64,000 nucleotides of DNA from Bacillus sp. DNRA2. Lineage in GTDB: Bacteria > Bacillota > Bacilli > Bacillales > Cytobacillaceae. Position numbers and translations under genes: made by a program. The stretch lies in assembly GCF_012843265.1 (NCBI RefSeq), contig NZ_JABAIT010000017.1:41249-105248 (forward strand). Reading direction: 5' to 3'. How positions within the stretch are numbered: position 1 is the first letter of the stretch; each line of letters starts with the position of its first letter. Below, piece after piece: positions 9,122-17,790 of this stretch. A model generated the notes under the pieces. It searched no databases. It was not told where the DNA came from and saw only the letters and a list, made by a program, of their open reading frames with translations.

Positions 9122-9898
9122 TTAACTGTTTTTTGAATGTTCTCTATGATAAGCGAATGCGAAGATTAGTGTTGTTACAAAAAGTACGCCTGCTGCACTC
9201 CATGGGATTAATGGCAGAGAATTTGCTTCTTTATGATCAGACGGTGCTTTCTCACTTGTAGCAGCGCTGGTATTCTGATCTTCAGTATCATGGGCATCTG
9301 TGCTAGTATGTGCACTACCCTCAGCTGTATGTCCCTCTTCTTCACCTTCAGCAAATTTGAAGAAGCTGACATAGGCTTCGATGTATTCTCGTCCTTCCTT
9401 CACATTATTGACATCAAAGTTTTTTAGAGATTGTACTTTATCAAATCGTTCCTTCAATTCAGGCAGTTTATCTTTTGGCATAAGTTTTTCTAACGGAGAT
9501 AAATCTCCGACTTCAATACTCTCGTCTGCTGCCAATATCATTTCATCAATTGGAGTTCCGTGTGGTTTCACTCCCGTAAACGGTGCTCCTTCTCCAGCTC
9601 TATGAATTCTGATAAGATTTTCAAATAAGTAATTGTCGGCGAGCTCTTTTGCTTCAGGACTTAATGTTCTCACATTCATCGTAAGATTAAAGATCCTTGT
9701 TATTTCTTTCTCTTCGTCAGGCTGTATCCACTTTAAAATATAGCTTGGGTTATTTTCCTCGATTGCCTTATTTGCATCTACAACGAGAGGTCCATCCATC
9801 GTATCACAATGGGCACTTGCCAGTGTTGGCACGAAAACAACAAGGGCCAAAGCCATCAGAAGGGCCCCAATAAAACTTGTTTTTTTACTTTTTCTCAT
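9122..9898 (-). CDS. Exported, membrane-anchored protein (DUF6448-like)
   Basis: This 258-residue protein starts MRKSKKTSF, with a classical signal peptide ending in a TLASAHC-type site at about residue 30. Next is a conserved segment beginning HCDTMDGPLVVDANKAIEE and a helical body. A low-complexity Ser/Thr/Glu/His linker (~residues 187-225) and a C-terminal membrane segment (LIPWSAAGVLFVTTLIFAFA) follow. The early HCDTMDGP pattern resembles DUF6448 proteins, from memory. The start at 9898 has a near-perfect GGAGG upstream; a longer open frame to 9964 has none. It lies next to a two-component system but behind that operon's terminator. Function unknown. Confidence 0.7.
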   Translation of the reverse strand: MRKSKKTSFIGALLMALALVVFVPTLASAHCDTMDGPLVVDANKAIEENNPSYILKWIQPDEEKEITRIFNLTMNVRTLSPEAKELADNYLFENLIRIHRAGEGAPFTGVKPHGTPIDEMILAADESIEVGDLSPLEKLMPKDKLPELKERFDKVQSLKNFDVNNVKEGREYIEAYVSFFKFAEGEEEGHTAEGSAHTSTDAHDTEDQNTSAATSEKAPSDHKEANSLPLIPWSAAGVLFVTTLIFAFAYHREHSKNS

Positions 9899-10047
9899 AT
9901 AAATTGCCTCCTTTAAAATATAACCCAATTGGTTTGGTTGAGTTGTTTTTAGTATAGAAAGCAAATTTGAACTCCGATGGGACTATTTGTGAACTTTTTT
10001 GTTAATCCATTTTTAAACCGAAGTTTTGAAGGGTTAGAAAAATTTAA

Positions 10048-10088
10048 GGCTCATGAGGATGAAATTATTCGTTTCATCCTCATGAGCC
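10048..10088 (-). terminator. Strong terminator of the two-component operon
   Basis: A perfect 17-bp stem (GGCTCATGAGGATGAAA and its complement) around a 7-base loop. On the reverse strand it is followed by TTAAATTTTT, so it ends the histidine-kinase transcript. Confidence 0.85.
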
Positions 10089-10126
10089 AAAAGGTAACTA
10101 GGTTATTTAACATGCGACTTGTTGAT

Positions 10127-11578
10127 CTATTTCTTTACTATTTTTAGACTGAAACTAAATGTGGATCCTTGATTTTGAATGCTTTCTACCCAGGACCTGC
10201 CATTCATCCGGTCCAAGATTTCTTTTACTAAGGATAGCCCTAATCCGGCTCCTTCTTTTGACGAAGGTCTGGCATTATCAATTTTGTAGAACCTTTTCCA
10301 AACTTTCGAAAGGTCTTCGGGAGCAATTCCAATTCCACTATCAGTTACGTGAATATGGACCTCATCACCATGTATAATGGACGAAACGGTAATTTTTCCA
10401 TCTTCAGGAGTAAACTTTATCGCATTCGTGATGTAATTAATGAGAATTTGCTCAATTAAGTCTTCATCTCCCAAAACGGTAGGTAAATGTTCTGGAACAT
10501 CAGCCCGTAATGATAGAAACTGATCATCTGCTAACGATTCAAGATTCATCACGGTTCGGTGGATAATGTCTGATAGTTTGCATTCTTTTTTTTCAATCTT
10601 TATTTGTCCTGATTCAATTTTTGATAATTCTAAAAGTCCCTTGACTAGTCTTTGCAGTCTCAGCGTCTCTTTAAGCGTAATCCGAAGATATCGCTCTTCC
10701 TGAATCTCGCTTTTGACAACACCGTCCAACAGTGCTTCAAGGTACCCGCGGACTGAAGTCAAAGGGGTTCGAAGTTCATGGGAGGCATTTGCAACAAATT
10801 CTCTTTGCAGCCTTTCCATCTCCGCCATTTTATTTTTCTCTTTTTCCAAATCTCGTACAGTTTTATCAAGGGTAAGCATCATTGTGTTAAATGTTCCTGC
10901 TAATATCCCTATTTCATCCGCTGAGTGGACTTGTGCTTGTTTTGTGAAATTTCCATTTATCATTTCTGAAGAGCTTTTTGTGATTTCCTTAATGGGTTTT
11001 GTAATAGATTGGGAGATAAAATAACTGACAAAGGCAGTAATAAGAATAGAAATGATTCCTGCAAAAATTACGATGTGCAAAGTTTGGGTGATACTTGCTT
11101 GAATATCTGATAGGGGATTACAGACAAATAAGGCACCGGCTACCTGACCCTCTGCATAAATGGGTAAGGCTACTGTAAGGACAGGCGAATTTAAATGCTC
11201 TACCATCCCATAATTTGTAACGATTTCCCCTTCAAGGGCTCTTTTTAGTTGATCAGACTTAGGGTATAAATGATCCTCAGTGTTTTGGCCATCTATACTG
11301 CTTATCAGCTTCTTGTCTTTATCTACTATCCACATTCTCGCACTATTTACTTTATTAAAATCATTTATTTTTTCATTGCTTATAGCGAATTTTTGATCCT
11401 TTAAATATGGAACTAAAATTTGCGCCATCTTCTTACCCTGAGAAATCATTTGCTGTTCTTTTACATTAAAATAATAGCTTTTAAAAAAAAGATAGAAAAA
11501 AAGACTGACTATGACAATACTTAGAAAGGTAACTATTACGTAGGTTTTCAGAAGCTTACTAAACAGACTTTTCTTCAT
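10127..11578 (-). CDS. Sensor histidine kinase
   Basis: This 483-residue membrane kinase has a first membrane segment at ~12-33, an extracellular sensor of about 130 residues, and a second segment at ~168-190. A HAMP linker follows (~190-245). The dimerisation/phosphoacceptor helix carries NASHELRTPLTSV with the phosphorylated His near 266. The ATP-binding domain has the N, G1, F and G2 boxes: NYITNAIKF, DSGIGI, FYKID and GAGLGLSL. The architecture is that of PhoR/ResE/WalK-like OmpR-partner kinases. It overlaps the regulator gene by 4 bases (ATGA), so the two are translationally coupled. The signal is unknown. Confidence 0.93.
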   Translation of the reverse strand: MKKSLFSKLLKTYVIVTFLSIVIVSLFFYLFFKSYYFNVKEQQMISQGKKMAQILVPYLKDQKFAISNEKINDFNKVNSARMWIVDKDKKLISSIDGQNTEDHLYPKSDQLKRALEGEIVTNYGMVEHLNSPVLTVALPIYAEGQVAGALFVCNPLSDIQASITQTLHIVIFAGIISILITAFVSYFISQSITKPIKEITKSSSEMINGNFTKQAQVHSADEIGILAGTFNTMMLTLDKTVRDLEKEKNKMAEMERLQREFVANASHELRTPLTSVRGYLEALLDGVVKSEIQEERYLRITLKETLRLQRLVKGLLELSKIESGQIKIEKKECKLSDIIHRTVMNLESLADDQFLSLRADVPEHLPTVLGDEDLIEQILINYITNAIKFTPEDGKITVSSIIHGDEVHIHVTDSGIGIAPEDLSKVWKRFYKIDNARPSSKEGAGLGLSLVKEILDRMNGRSWVESIQNQGSTFSFSLKIVKK

Positions 11579-12354
11579 AATTGTATTACCTCAAATTTAT
11601 AACCTACCCCCCATACGGTCTGAAGATAGGTATAGGAAAGTATGTTCTCCAGCTTTTTCCGTAAACGTTTAATATGGGTATCAACTGTACGGGAATCACC
11701 GGGATATGCATACCCCCAAATTTTATCTAACAACTGGTCCCTGGTGAACACTCTTTCAGGATTACTGGCCAGGAACCATAATAGTTCTACTTCTTTTGGA
11801 GTACTCGTAACTTTTTTGCCTGCAACAATAATTTCGTACTTATTAAAATCAATAACTAAGTTGGGGAATTCTAATTGATTGTCCGCTTGTTCTTCTGCTT
11901 TGTATCTTCTTAAAATTGCTTTTACTCTAGCCACGATTTCACCTGGAGAGAAGGGCTTCGTGACATAGTCATCTCCACCTAAATTTAATCCAAGTATCTT
12001 ATCGGATTCCTCACCTTTTGCAGATAGCATGATAATCGGAGTATTCATCGTTCGCCTGAGTTCCTTCGCTACCTGCCAGCCATCTTTAAATGGAAGCATA
12101 ATATCGAGAATAATCAAATCCGGCTGAAACTGATTTGCAAGTGCCAATGCTGTTAGCCCGTCAGCAGCAGTCTGTACCTCAAAATTCTCTATTTCTAAGT
12201 ACAATTTAAGCAACTCTGAAACATTTTCCTCATCATCTACCACTAAGATCCTTTTATTATTTGAGGACGATCCTCCTGCTTCCTTTTCGCCAAGATATCT
12301 GCTATTTACTTTGTTTGGGGAAATTTCTTCTAAGTGGAGTTTTGTTGCGCTCAT
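11575..12354 (-). CDS. OmpR-family response regulator
   Basis: This 259-residue protein has a receiver domain (residues ~34-150; acidic pocket VDDEE, phosphoacceptor Asp in LIILDIMLPF, Lys in YVTKPF) and a winged-helix DNA-binding domain (~165-258; ending TVDTHIKRLRKKLE and TVWGVGYKFE). An unusual hydrophilic extension of ~33 residues, with a SSSNNKR linker, precedes the receiver. The ATG is supported by AAAGGAG. It may control the neighbouring exported DUF6448-like protein, which is inference from position alone. Confidence 0.93.
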   Translation of the reverse strand: MSATKLHLEEISPNKVNSRYLGEKEAGGSSSNNKRILVVDDEENVSELLKLYLEIENFEVQTAADGLTALALANQFQPDLIILDIMLPFKDGWQVAKELRRTMNTPIIMLSAKGEESDKILGLNLGGDDYVTKPFSPGEIVARVKAILRRYKAEEQADNQLEFPNLVIDFNKYEIIVAGKKVTSTPKEVELLWFLASNPERVFTRDQLLDKIWGYAYPGDSRTVDTHIKRLRKKLENILSYTYLQTVWGVGYKFEVIQL

Positions 12355-12436
12355 CGTCCTTGTTCTCCTTTAGTTTTTATCACCTATGATAACGATGTTT
12401 CACTATTATTTCCTTGATGTATGTCAAGTTGTAAAA

Positions 12437-12529
12437 GGGACTAGGGGACAGGTACCATGTCCCACCTTTTAAAAAGTTAATCGTTAAGGGATTGAATTTG
12501 GGACATCAAACCTGTCCCTTTGTCCCTTC
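12437..12529. repeat. R1 palindromic repeat, copy d, overlapping a gene end
   Basis: It begins GGGACTAGGGGACAGGTACC and ends CCTGTCCCTTTGTCCC. Its right end lies inside the last codons of the Crp/Fnr-like gene on the reverse strand and supplies residues close to REGTKGQ and the stop codon. Confidence 0.85.
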
Positions 12530-13216
12530 ACGCTGTAGTTCTTCGACTTTAATCAGTAGCCTTCCATTATAGTCTCTATTAATCAATTGATTAGATTCTA
12601 GTTTGCTCATAATCCTACTAACTGTTTCACGAGTGGTTCCAATAATACTGGCTAACTCTTTATTTTGAAAGGGTGTGAGAAACAAGATGTCACCATTTGA
12701 GAGTTTTACTCCGTGTTTTTTAGCCAGTCTTAAAAGGAGTTTTATCATTTGTTCATATGTGCTGCTTAATAGGCTTTCCTGGAGGCGGCATTGCAAATCA
12801 ATCATTTTTTCTCCCATAACTTTTATAAGAATCATTGCTATATTTGGATTATTTGTGATTAATTTTTCAATGTTTTGACTCGGAACATATAATAAATGAG
12901 CATCTTCTAAAACTAACGCATTGGCTGGATAACCTGTCTTGCTAAAATAATAGCCTAGGTGTGGAAACATATCCCCATCATTACAAACTCCTACAAGTTG
13001 TTCTCTACCTTGATGATCAATTCTAGTGATTTTCACCCGACCATTACATAAAAAGTATATCGAGTTGAAATGATCCCCTTGCAGAAATATATGATGATTT
13101 TTTTTGACTTTTTTGTAAGAAAAGTAGCCTGATATATCCCTTAATTCAGTTTCCTCAATGCTTTTAAACAACGGATTATGACAGAGACTTCTGTAAACCT
13201 CGTTAATTAAAACCAT
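12506..13216 (-). CDS. Crp/Fnr-family transcriptional regulator
   Basis: This 236-residue protein has an N-terminal cyclic-nucleotide-binding-type beta barrel (~20-135; IFLQGD, LCNGRVKI, GDMF) and a long dimer helix. The C-terminal winged helix (~150-225) carries the recognition segment NKELASIIGTTRETVSRIMSKLE. The Cys cluster of oxygen-sensing Fnr is not seen, and the effector is unknown. Two Fur-type boxes lie 53 and 93 bases upstream of the ATG, so the gene is probably repressed by Fur or a paralogue. The last residues (about REGTKGQV) are encoded by repeat R1d, so the original C-terminus may have been replaced. Confidence 0.88.
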   Translation of the reverse strand: MVLINEVYRSLCHNPLFKSIEETELRDISGYFSYKKVKKNHHIFLQGDHFNSIYFLCNGRVKITRIDHQGREQLVGVCNDGDMFPHLGYYFSKTGYPANALVLEDAHLLYVPSQNIEKLITNNPNIAMILIKVMGEKMIDLQCRLQESLLSSTYEQMIKLLLRLAKKHGVKLSNGDILFLTPFQNKELASIIGTTRETVSRIMSKLESNQLINRDYNGRLLIKVEELQREGTKGQV

Positions 13217-13268
13217 ATTACCACTCCAACTAATTTTAATATGGAATACGTGACTCGAATCACATAAT

Positions 13269-13283
13269 TGATAATTGTTATCA
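13269..13283. promoter_or_regulatory. Fur-type box 1
   Basis: TGATAATTGTTATCA matches the 7-1-7 Fur box TGATAATNATTATCA at all but one position. It lies 53 bases upstream of the Crp/Fnr-like start. Confidence 0.7.
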
Positions 13284-13308
13284 TTTGCATTAATAATTGT
13301 AATCTAAT

Positions 13309-13323
13309 TGATAATAATTATCA
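13309..13323. promoter_or_regulatory. Fur-type box 2
   Basis: TGATAATAATTATCA is a complete match to the 7-1-7 Fur consensus. It is 40 bases from box 1, nearly four helical turns centre to centre. PerR and Zur boxes are related, so the binding protein is not certain. Confidence 0.72.
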
Positions 13324-13473
13324 AATAATTATGGAGAAATATATATATGGAACAAACTTTGGTGAATTTCTAGATGAGCCGAACTTAAACAAACATGCCC
13401 TCATCTGCATAAAAAAACAAAAGAATAACATTTCTTGAAATAATATATTAAAATAGAGGTTTCTGAGGGTTTT

Positions 13474-13563
13474 GGGACTTGGGGACAGGTCCATTGTCCC
13501 TCCTTTTAATAAGTTTACTGCTGGGACATCAAACCTGTCCCCTTGTCCCATCCCCTTGTCCCT
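13474..13563. repeat. R1 palindromic repeat, copy e
   Basis: A diverged copy: GGGACTTGGGGACAGGTCCA at the left, a shortened centre, then GGGACATCAAACCTGTCCCC and further TTGTCCC units. Between Fur box 2 and this copy (13324-13473) I see nothing to annotate; a reverse-strand frame there reads through the repeat and is not credible. Confidence 0.8.
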
Positions 13564-13647
13564 CTGTTTCAAGGGCAAGAAAAGTGAACAAACTAAGAAT
13601 AACAAATCGATGTATGCGATTGACTCATTTAGAAAGGTGAGTAGAAA

Positions 13648-15570
13648 ATGGTTTCGAAACGACAAAAGGACATCGTGCTGTCTTTAATGAAGGCGAAAGA
13701 TCCTGTTACAGCTGAATGGATGGCAAAGGAACTTGGTGTGAGCGACAGAACTATCCGAACCGAGATCAAAGAACTTCAATCACAATGCTCTTCGTTAGGA
13801 ATCATTATTGAATCGGTTCGAGGAAAAGGCTATCAATTAGAAATTATCGATTATGGGACGTTTGAAAGAGAGTTTACCGATAATGCAAATGATTCGGTAG
13901 CTGAAATTCATTCGGATTTTTCCGAACAAGAAGATCGGGTTTTATATATATTAAAACGATTTTTGCTAGAAAAGGATTTAATAAAATTAGAAAGTCTTGA
14001 GGAAGAACTTTTTATTTCCAAACCAAAGTTACAAAATGATTTAAAAGTCGTCCGGGAAATTTTGGAGAGTTATCATTTGAAGCTAGTTTCCAAGCCGCAT
14101 TATGGTACATACGTCGAAGGCGATGAATATATGAGACGGCTTTGCTTTTCTAATTATATTATAAGTCGAAATAGCAATTTGAACGTTGATAGTAAGTCTT
14201 TGCAATTACTAGACAAAAATCTGTTTGAAAAGATTAAGGAAATCATCATAAAAAAAGTGAATGAATACAAATTTGAAATATCTGATATAGCACTTGAAAA
14301 TTTGGCAACGCATATTACAATTGGATGCAAAAGAATTGAAGAAGGCTTTGTCATTGAAAATCTCGAACGCAATTTATCTGGGAAATACCCCTTTGAAAGT
14401 ATTGTAGCTAACGAAATTGTTAAAGAAGTTGAGGAATTTACCGGACAAAGTTTCCCCGAAGCTGAGATCGATTATATTATTGTTCATTTGTTAGGGACCA
14501 AATTAATTCATAAGAATACTTTAAATGAATTTAGTAAATTTGATGAATTAGGCTCCATTATTCATTGCATGCTGGAAAAGTTGAAGACTGAATTAAATTG
14601 GGACTTTCATGAAGACTCTGAATTCATTCAAGCGCTGACTTTGCATATTCGGCCGGCAATGAATCGGTTACGCTACAATATGAACATTCGGAATCCATTA
14701 TTGGATGATATTAAAAGGAAATATCCTAGTGCTTTTGAGGGTGCTGCGATTGCGAGCAGATGCATTGGCGAATATTTGGGAGTTGAGGTAGGAGAACACG
14801 AGATTGCCTATATTGCCTTACATATTGGCGTGGCTTTAGAAAGAATGAAGACGATACAGAAAGAGGCAAAACGGGTCATTATCGTGTGTGCTTCAGGAGT
14901 TGGCAGTGCAAGGCTACTATTTTATCGTTTGAAAAATGAGTTTAAGGATGAAATTGATATTGTCGCAACAACTAATTATTATCAATTAAATGATTATGAC
15001 TTATCCTCAATCGATTTTATTATTAGTACGATTCCGTTAAAAGAAGATTTAGGTGTTCCGGTGCAAGTCGTTAATACCTTTTTAGGTGAAGGAGATATTG
15101 CTAATATCCGGGGCGGATTATCGTCTGTAAATGGGTGTGAGGAACAGAACTATTTAGATGAGTCCAGAGTTTTTATTCATAAAAATTTTGAAGATAAAGA
15201 GAGCGTCATCCGGTTTATGTGTGAAGAGTTATATAAACAAAAGCTCGTCTCCAAAGATTATGTTAATTCGGTATTTGAAAGGGAGGCGCTTGCTCCAACC
15301 AGCTTTGGGAATCTTGTCGCCATCCCACACTCACTTATACCGGAAACAGAAGAAACCTTTTGGACTGTGTGCACATTAAAAAAGCCCGTCGAGTGGGCGG
15401 ACAAAAATAAGGTTCAATTTATTTGTTTGTTAAATGTTAGAAAAGAACCTGGTGGTGACTTGGAAAGAATGTATCGAAGGCTCATTGCGATAATTGAAAA
15501 CAGCGCAACGGTCCAGAAAATACTAAAGTGTGAATCAGCTGAAGAACTGGTAACACTTTTAAATGGATAA
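13648..15570 (+). CDS. LicR/MtlR-type PTS-regulated transcriptional activator
   Basis: This 640-residue multidomain regulator starts with a helix-turn-helix (~1-60; AEWMAKELGVSDRTIRTEIKE) and a second Mga-like helical DNA-binding region (~85-170). Two PTS regulation domains follow (~185-290 and ~300-400, each with conserved His). Next are an EIIB-like domain with CASGVGSARLL (Cys ~415) and a fructose/mannitol-type EIIA domain with IPHSL (His ~559). HPr- and EII-dependent phosphorylation of such proteins sets activity according to sugar supply. The adjacent genes encode a lactose/cellobiose-type EII, so it most likely activates that operon, as LicR does in B. subtilis. GAAAGGTGAG precedes the ATG. 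Confidence 0.9.
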   Translation: MVSKRQKDIVLSLMKAKDPVTAEWMAKELGVSDRTIRTEIKELQSQCSSLGIIIESVRGKGYQLEIIDYGTFEREFTDNANDSVAEIHSDFSEQEDRVLYILKRFLLEKDLIKLESLEEELFISKPKLQNDLKVVREILESYHLKLVSKPHYGTYVEGDEYMRRLCFSNYIISRNSNLNVDSKSLQLLDKNLFEKIKEIIIKKVNEYKFEISDIALENLATHITIGCKRIEEGFVIENLERNLSGKYPFESIVANEIVKEVEEFTGQSFPEAEIDYIIVHLLGTKLIHKNTLNEFSKFDELGSIIHCMLEKLKTELNWDFHEDSEFIQALTLHIRPAMNRLRYNMNIRNPLLDDIKRKYPSAFEGAAIASRCIGEYLGVEVGEHEIAYIALHIGVALERMKTIQKEAKRVIIVCASGVGSARLLFYRLKNEFKDEIDIVATTNYYQLNDYDLSSIDFIISTIPLKEDLGVPVQVVNTFLGEGDIANIRGGLSSVNGCEEQNYLDESRVFIHKNFEDKESVIRFMCEELYKQKLVSKDYVNSVFEREALAPTSFGNLVAIPHSLIPETEETFWTVCTLKKPVEWADKNKVQFICLLNVRKEPGGDLERMYRRLIAIIENSATVQKILKCESAEELVTLLNG

Positions 15571-15692
15571 TAGAAACGAAATGAAATTTGATTCGTAAAA
15601 TCAAACGATTACAATTATATAGAAATTGTACGGGGGTATTCCAAACGGGATACTCCTTTTTAGGTTAGGAGAATATGTTTGAGGGGATAATA

Positions 15693-15721
15693 TTGACATG
15701 GCAAAAAGGGTTATATATAGT
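15693..15721 (+). promoter_or_regulatory. SigA-type promoter of the PTS operon
   Basis: TTGACA (15693-15698), a 17-base spacer and TATAGT (15716-15721). The expected transcription start falls near 15728, immediately before the palindrome at 15730. Confidence 0.75.
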
Positions 15722-15729
15722 GTTCAGCT

Positions 15730-15753
15730 TTTTTCCGTTACGTAACGGAAAAA
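15730..15753. promoter_or_regulatory. 24-bp perfect palindrome, candidate operator
   Basis: TTTTTCCGTTACGTAACGGA plus AAAA is a perfect dyad covering +1 to about +25 of the predicted promoter. It could bind a repressor or form a transcript hairpin. An activator of LicR type would normally bind upstream of -35, so a second regulator is possible. Confidence 0.6.
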
Positions 15754-15767
15754 TCCTTTCTGTAAAA

Positions 15768-15780
15768 TGAAACGCTTTCA
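15768..15780. promoter_or_regulatory. Catabolite-responsive element (cre)
   Basis: TGAAACGCTTTCA fits the CcpA operator pattern TGWNANCGNTNWCA. It lies about 40 bases downstream of the predicted transcription start, where CcpA would act as a roadblock. Glucose repression of the operon is therefore expected. Confidence 0.8.
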
Positions 15781-15897
15781 AAATAAACTATAAACAGAAA
15801 GTAATTAAAGCAAGTTGTCAATTAAAGCAGTTATGATAATTGGCTACTGATTTTTTAAAAAATAACAACTTTTATAGTTAATAGGAGGAATAGATCA

Positions 15898-16206
15898 ATG
15901 AATATTTTGTTATGTTGTGCAGCTGGGATGAGTACAAGCTTGTTGGTGACTAAAATGGAAAAGGCAGCACAAGAACAAGGTTTAGAAGGGAAAATCTGGG
16001 CTGTTCCAGCCAATCAGGTCAATCTACACATTGATAACGCCGATGTCCTTCTCTTAGGACCGCAAGTTCGCTTTCTTCTTCCAAAGATGAAAACCTTAGG
16101 TGAAGAAAAAGGTATTCCTGTTGAAGCGATCAATCCAGCTCACTACGGTATGTGTAATGGTGCAGAGGTATTAAAAACAGCAATAAACCTAGTAAATAAC
16201 AAATAA
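15898..16206 (+). CDS. PTS lactose/cellobiose-family EIIB component
   Basis: This 102-residue cytosolic phosphocarrier opens with [14 protein letters not shown], where the second Cys (residue 7) followed by AAGMSTS is the phosphorylation loop of the EIIB-Lac/Cel family. The length and fold signature ([17 protein letters not shown]) match LicB/CelA. It receives phosphate from EIIA and passes it to the sugar bound by EIIC. AGGAGG lies before the ATG, and the gene follows a 117-base leader behind the cre. It is the first gene of the operon. Confidence 0.93.
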   Translation: MNILLCCAAGMSTSLLVTKMEKAAQEQGLEGKIWAVPANQVNLHIDNADVLLLGPQVRFLLPKMKTLGEEKGIPVEAINPAHYGMCNGAEVLKTAINLVNNK

Positions 16207-16227
16207 TATAAGAGGGGAAATAACAAA

Positions 16228-17565
16228 ATGAGTAAATTCAACAGCTTTCTAGAAGAGAAAGTAATGCCTGTTGCAGCAAAGGTTGGCGCGCAAAGACACT
16301 TATTGGCTCTTCGTGATGGTCTCATTGCGACTATGCCATTCATTGTCATTGGGTCACTGTTTCTAATCATTGCTAACTTTCCAATTCCAGGTTATGCCGA
16401 TTGGATGACTTCTATTTTCGGACCTACATGGGCTGCAAAATTATCGTATCCAGTTGATGCAACTTTCAATATCATGTCAATTATTGCAGCATTTGCGGTG
16501 GCTTATAGATTAGCAGAAAGCTATAAGCTTGATGCGATGAGTGCTGGTACCATATCAGTCGCTGCTTTCTTTTTAACCATTCCATTTAGTTTCCAATTCA
16601 CTCCAGCTGGAGCAACAGAAGGAGTATTGGTAACTGCAGCAATTTCTAAAGCTTTCTTAAGCAGTAAAGGTTTGTTTGTTGCCTTACTATTTGCGATTTT
16701 ATCAACTGAAATTTATCGTTGGGTCGTTAAAAAAGATATCGTTATTAAAATGCCAGCAGGCGTACCGCCAAGTGTTGGTAAATCATTTGCAGCTTTAATT
16801 CCAGGACTTTTTGTTCTTCTTACAGTTTGGGTAATCCGTTTACTTGTTGAGTTTACGCCATATGTAAGTATCAATGGCTTAGTTACAACTCTTTTAGGTG
16901 ATCCACTAAAAATGGTAGGTCTAACACTAGGTGGAACCATTGTTGCTGAATTATTCGTAACTGTTCTATGGTCTACTGGATTACATGGTACAAACATCGT
17001 TAAAAGTGTAATGGAACCAATTTGGTTCGGTGCGATGGGTGATAATATGACAGCCTATCAAGCTGGTGAACCGTTACCACACATCGTTACTCAACAATTC
17101 TGGGATAATTTCATCCACATCGGTGGAACAGGCGTAACATTTGGATTAGTTCTTTCCATGATATTGTTTGCGAAATCTCAACAAATGAAAAATCTTGGCC
17201 GTTTGGCACTTGGACCTGGTATCTTTAATATTAATGAGCCATTAATCTTTGGTATGCCAATCGTGTTAAATCCATTGTTAATCATTCCATTCGTTCTTAC
17301 TTCAATCGTTACTGTTATTGTAACTTTCATTGGAATGGATATGGGATTAGTAGCTAAACCAGTAGGTATTGCAGTACCTTGGACAATGCCTCCGATTATC
17401 TCTGGATATCTTGCAAGTGGCGGACATGTTTCAGGGGCCATCATGAATGTGGTCAATATTGCTATCTCATTCCTAATCTATACTCCTTTCTTTAAAATGT
17501 ATGATAACGCGAAGAAGAAAGAAGAAGATGCAATGAACACAACTGAAAAAGAGAATATCGCTTAA
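16228..17565 (+). CDS. PTS lactose/cellobiose-family EIIC permease
   Basis: This is a 445-residue integral membrane protein with about 10 hydrophobic segments. Diagnostic parts of the EIIC-Cel family are RHLLALRDGLIATMPFIVIG near the start and GIFNINEPLIFGMPIVLNP (~330-348), which includes the conserved NEP sugar-site motif. It transports a beta-glucoside such as cellobiose or a lichenan oligosaccharide together with EIIA and EIIB. It starts 21 bases after EIIB with AGAGGGG upstream. The C-terminal tail is charged (KKKEEDAMNTTEKEN). A repeat element lies between it and EIIA. Confidence 0.93.
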   Translation: MSKFNSFLEEKVMPVAAKVGAQRHLLALRDGLIATMPFIVIGSLFLIIANFPIPGYADWMTSIFGPTWAAKLSYPVDATFNIMSIIAAFAVAYRLAESYKLDAMSAGTISVAAFFLTIPFSFQFTPAGATEGVLVTAAISKAFLSSKGLFVALLFAILSTEIYRWVVKKDIVIKMPAGVPPSVGKSFAALIPGLFVLLTVWVIRLLVEFTPYVSINGLVTTLLGDPLKMVGLTLGGTIVAELFVTVLWSTGLHGTNIVKSVMEPIWFGAMGDNMTAYQAGEPLPHIVTQQFWDNFIHIGGTGVTFGLVLSMILFAKSQQMKNLGRLALGPGIFNINEPLIFGMPIVLNPLLIIPFVLTSIVTVIVTFIGMDMGLVAKPVGIAVPWTMPPIISGYLASGGHVSGAIMNVVNIAISFLIYTPFFKMYDNAKKKEEDAMNTTEKENIA

Positions 17566-17616
17566 TTAAGATACTGACGGGCATTAGTTTGGCTGATGCC
17601 CGTCATTTGCATTTGA

Positions 17617-17790
17617 CTGTGTTAAAACGTATTGTTGATTTTCTGCAAGTTGATTGGAGCGGAAGGCACGAAGACTCCTGCGGGAGTAGCTGGTATGGGA
17701 GACCCCGCAGGCGCGAATGCGCCGAGGAGGCTCCCAACTAGCCCTGCGGAAAGCGAAGTGCCTGCAGCGGAAATCAACATTCATGTTTTA
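17617..17790. repeat. MITE-like repeat (R2), copy 1, inside the PTS operon
   Basis: This ~170 bp element contains GGAGCGGAAGGCACGAAGAC, a central palindromic block (CCTGCGGGAG, GCGCCGAGGAGGCTCCC) and GCGAAGTGCCTGCAGCGGAA. It starts CTGTGTTAAA; its right terminal repeat is degraded. A near-identical copy is at 62911-63091. The block is GC-rich compared with its surroundings and highly structured, and no open frame fits. Confidence 0.85.

Noticed and set aside
8998..9261. Forward frame starting in repeat R1c
   Set aside because: It consists of repeat sequence and the antisense of the exported protein gene.
13321..13665. 114-codon reverse-strand frame
   Set aside because: It reads through repeat R1e and the start region of the LicR-like gene; no ribosome binding site.
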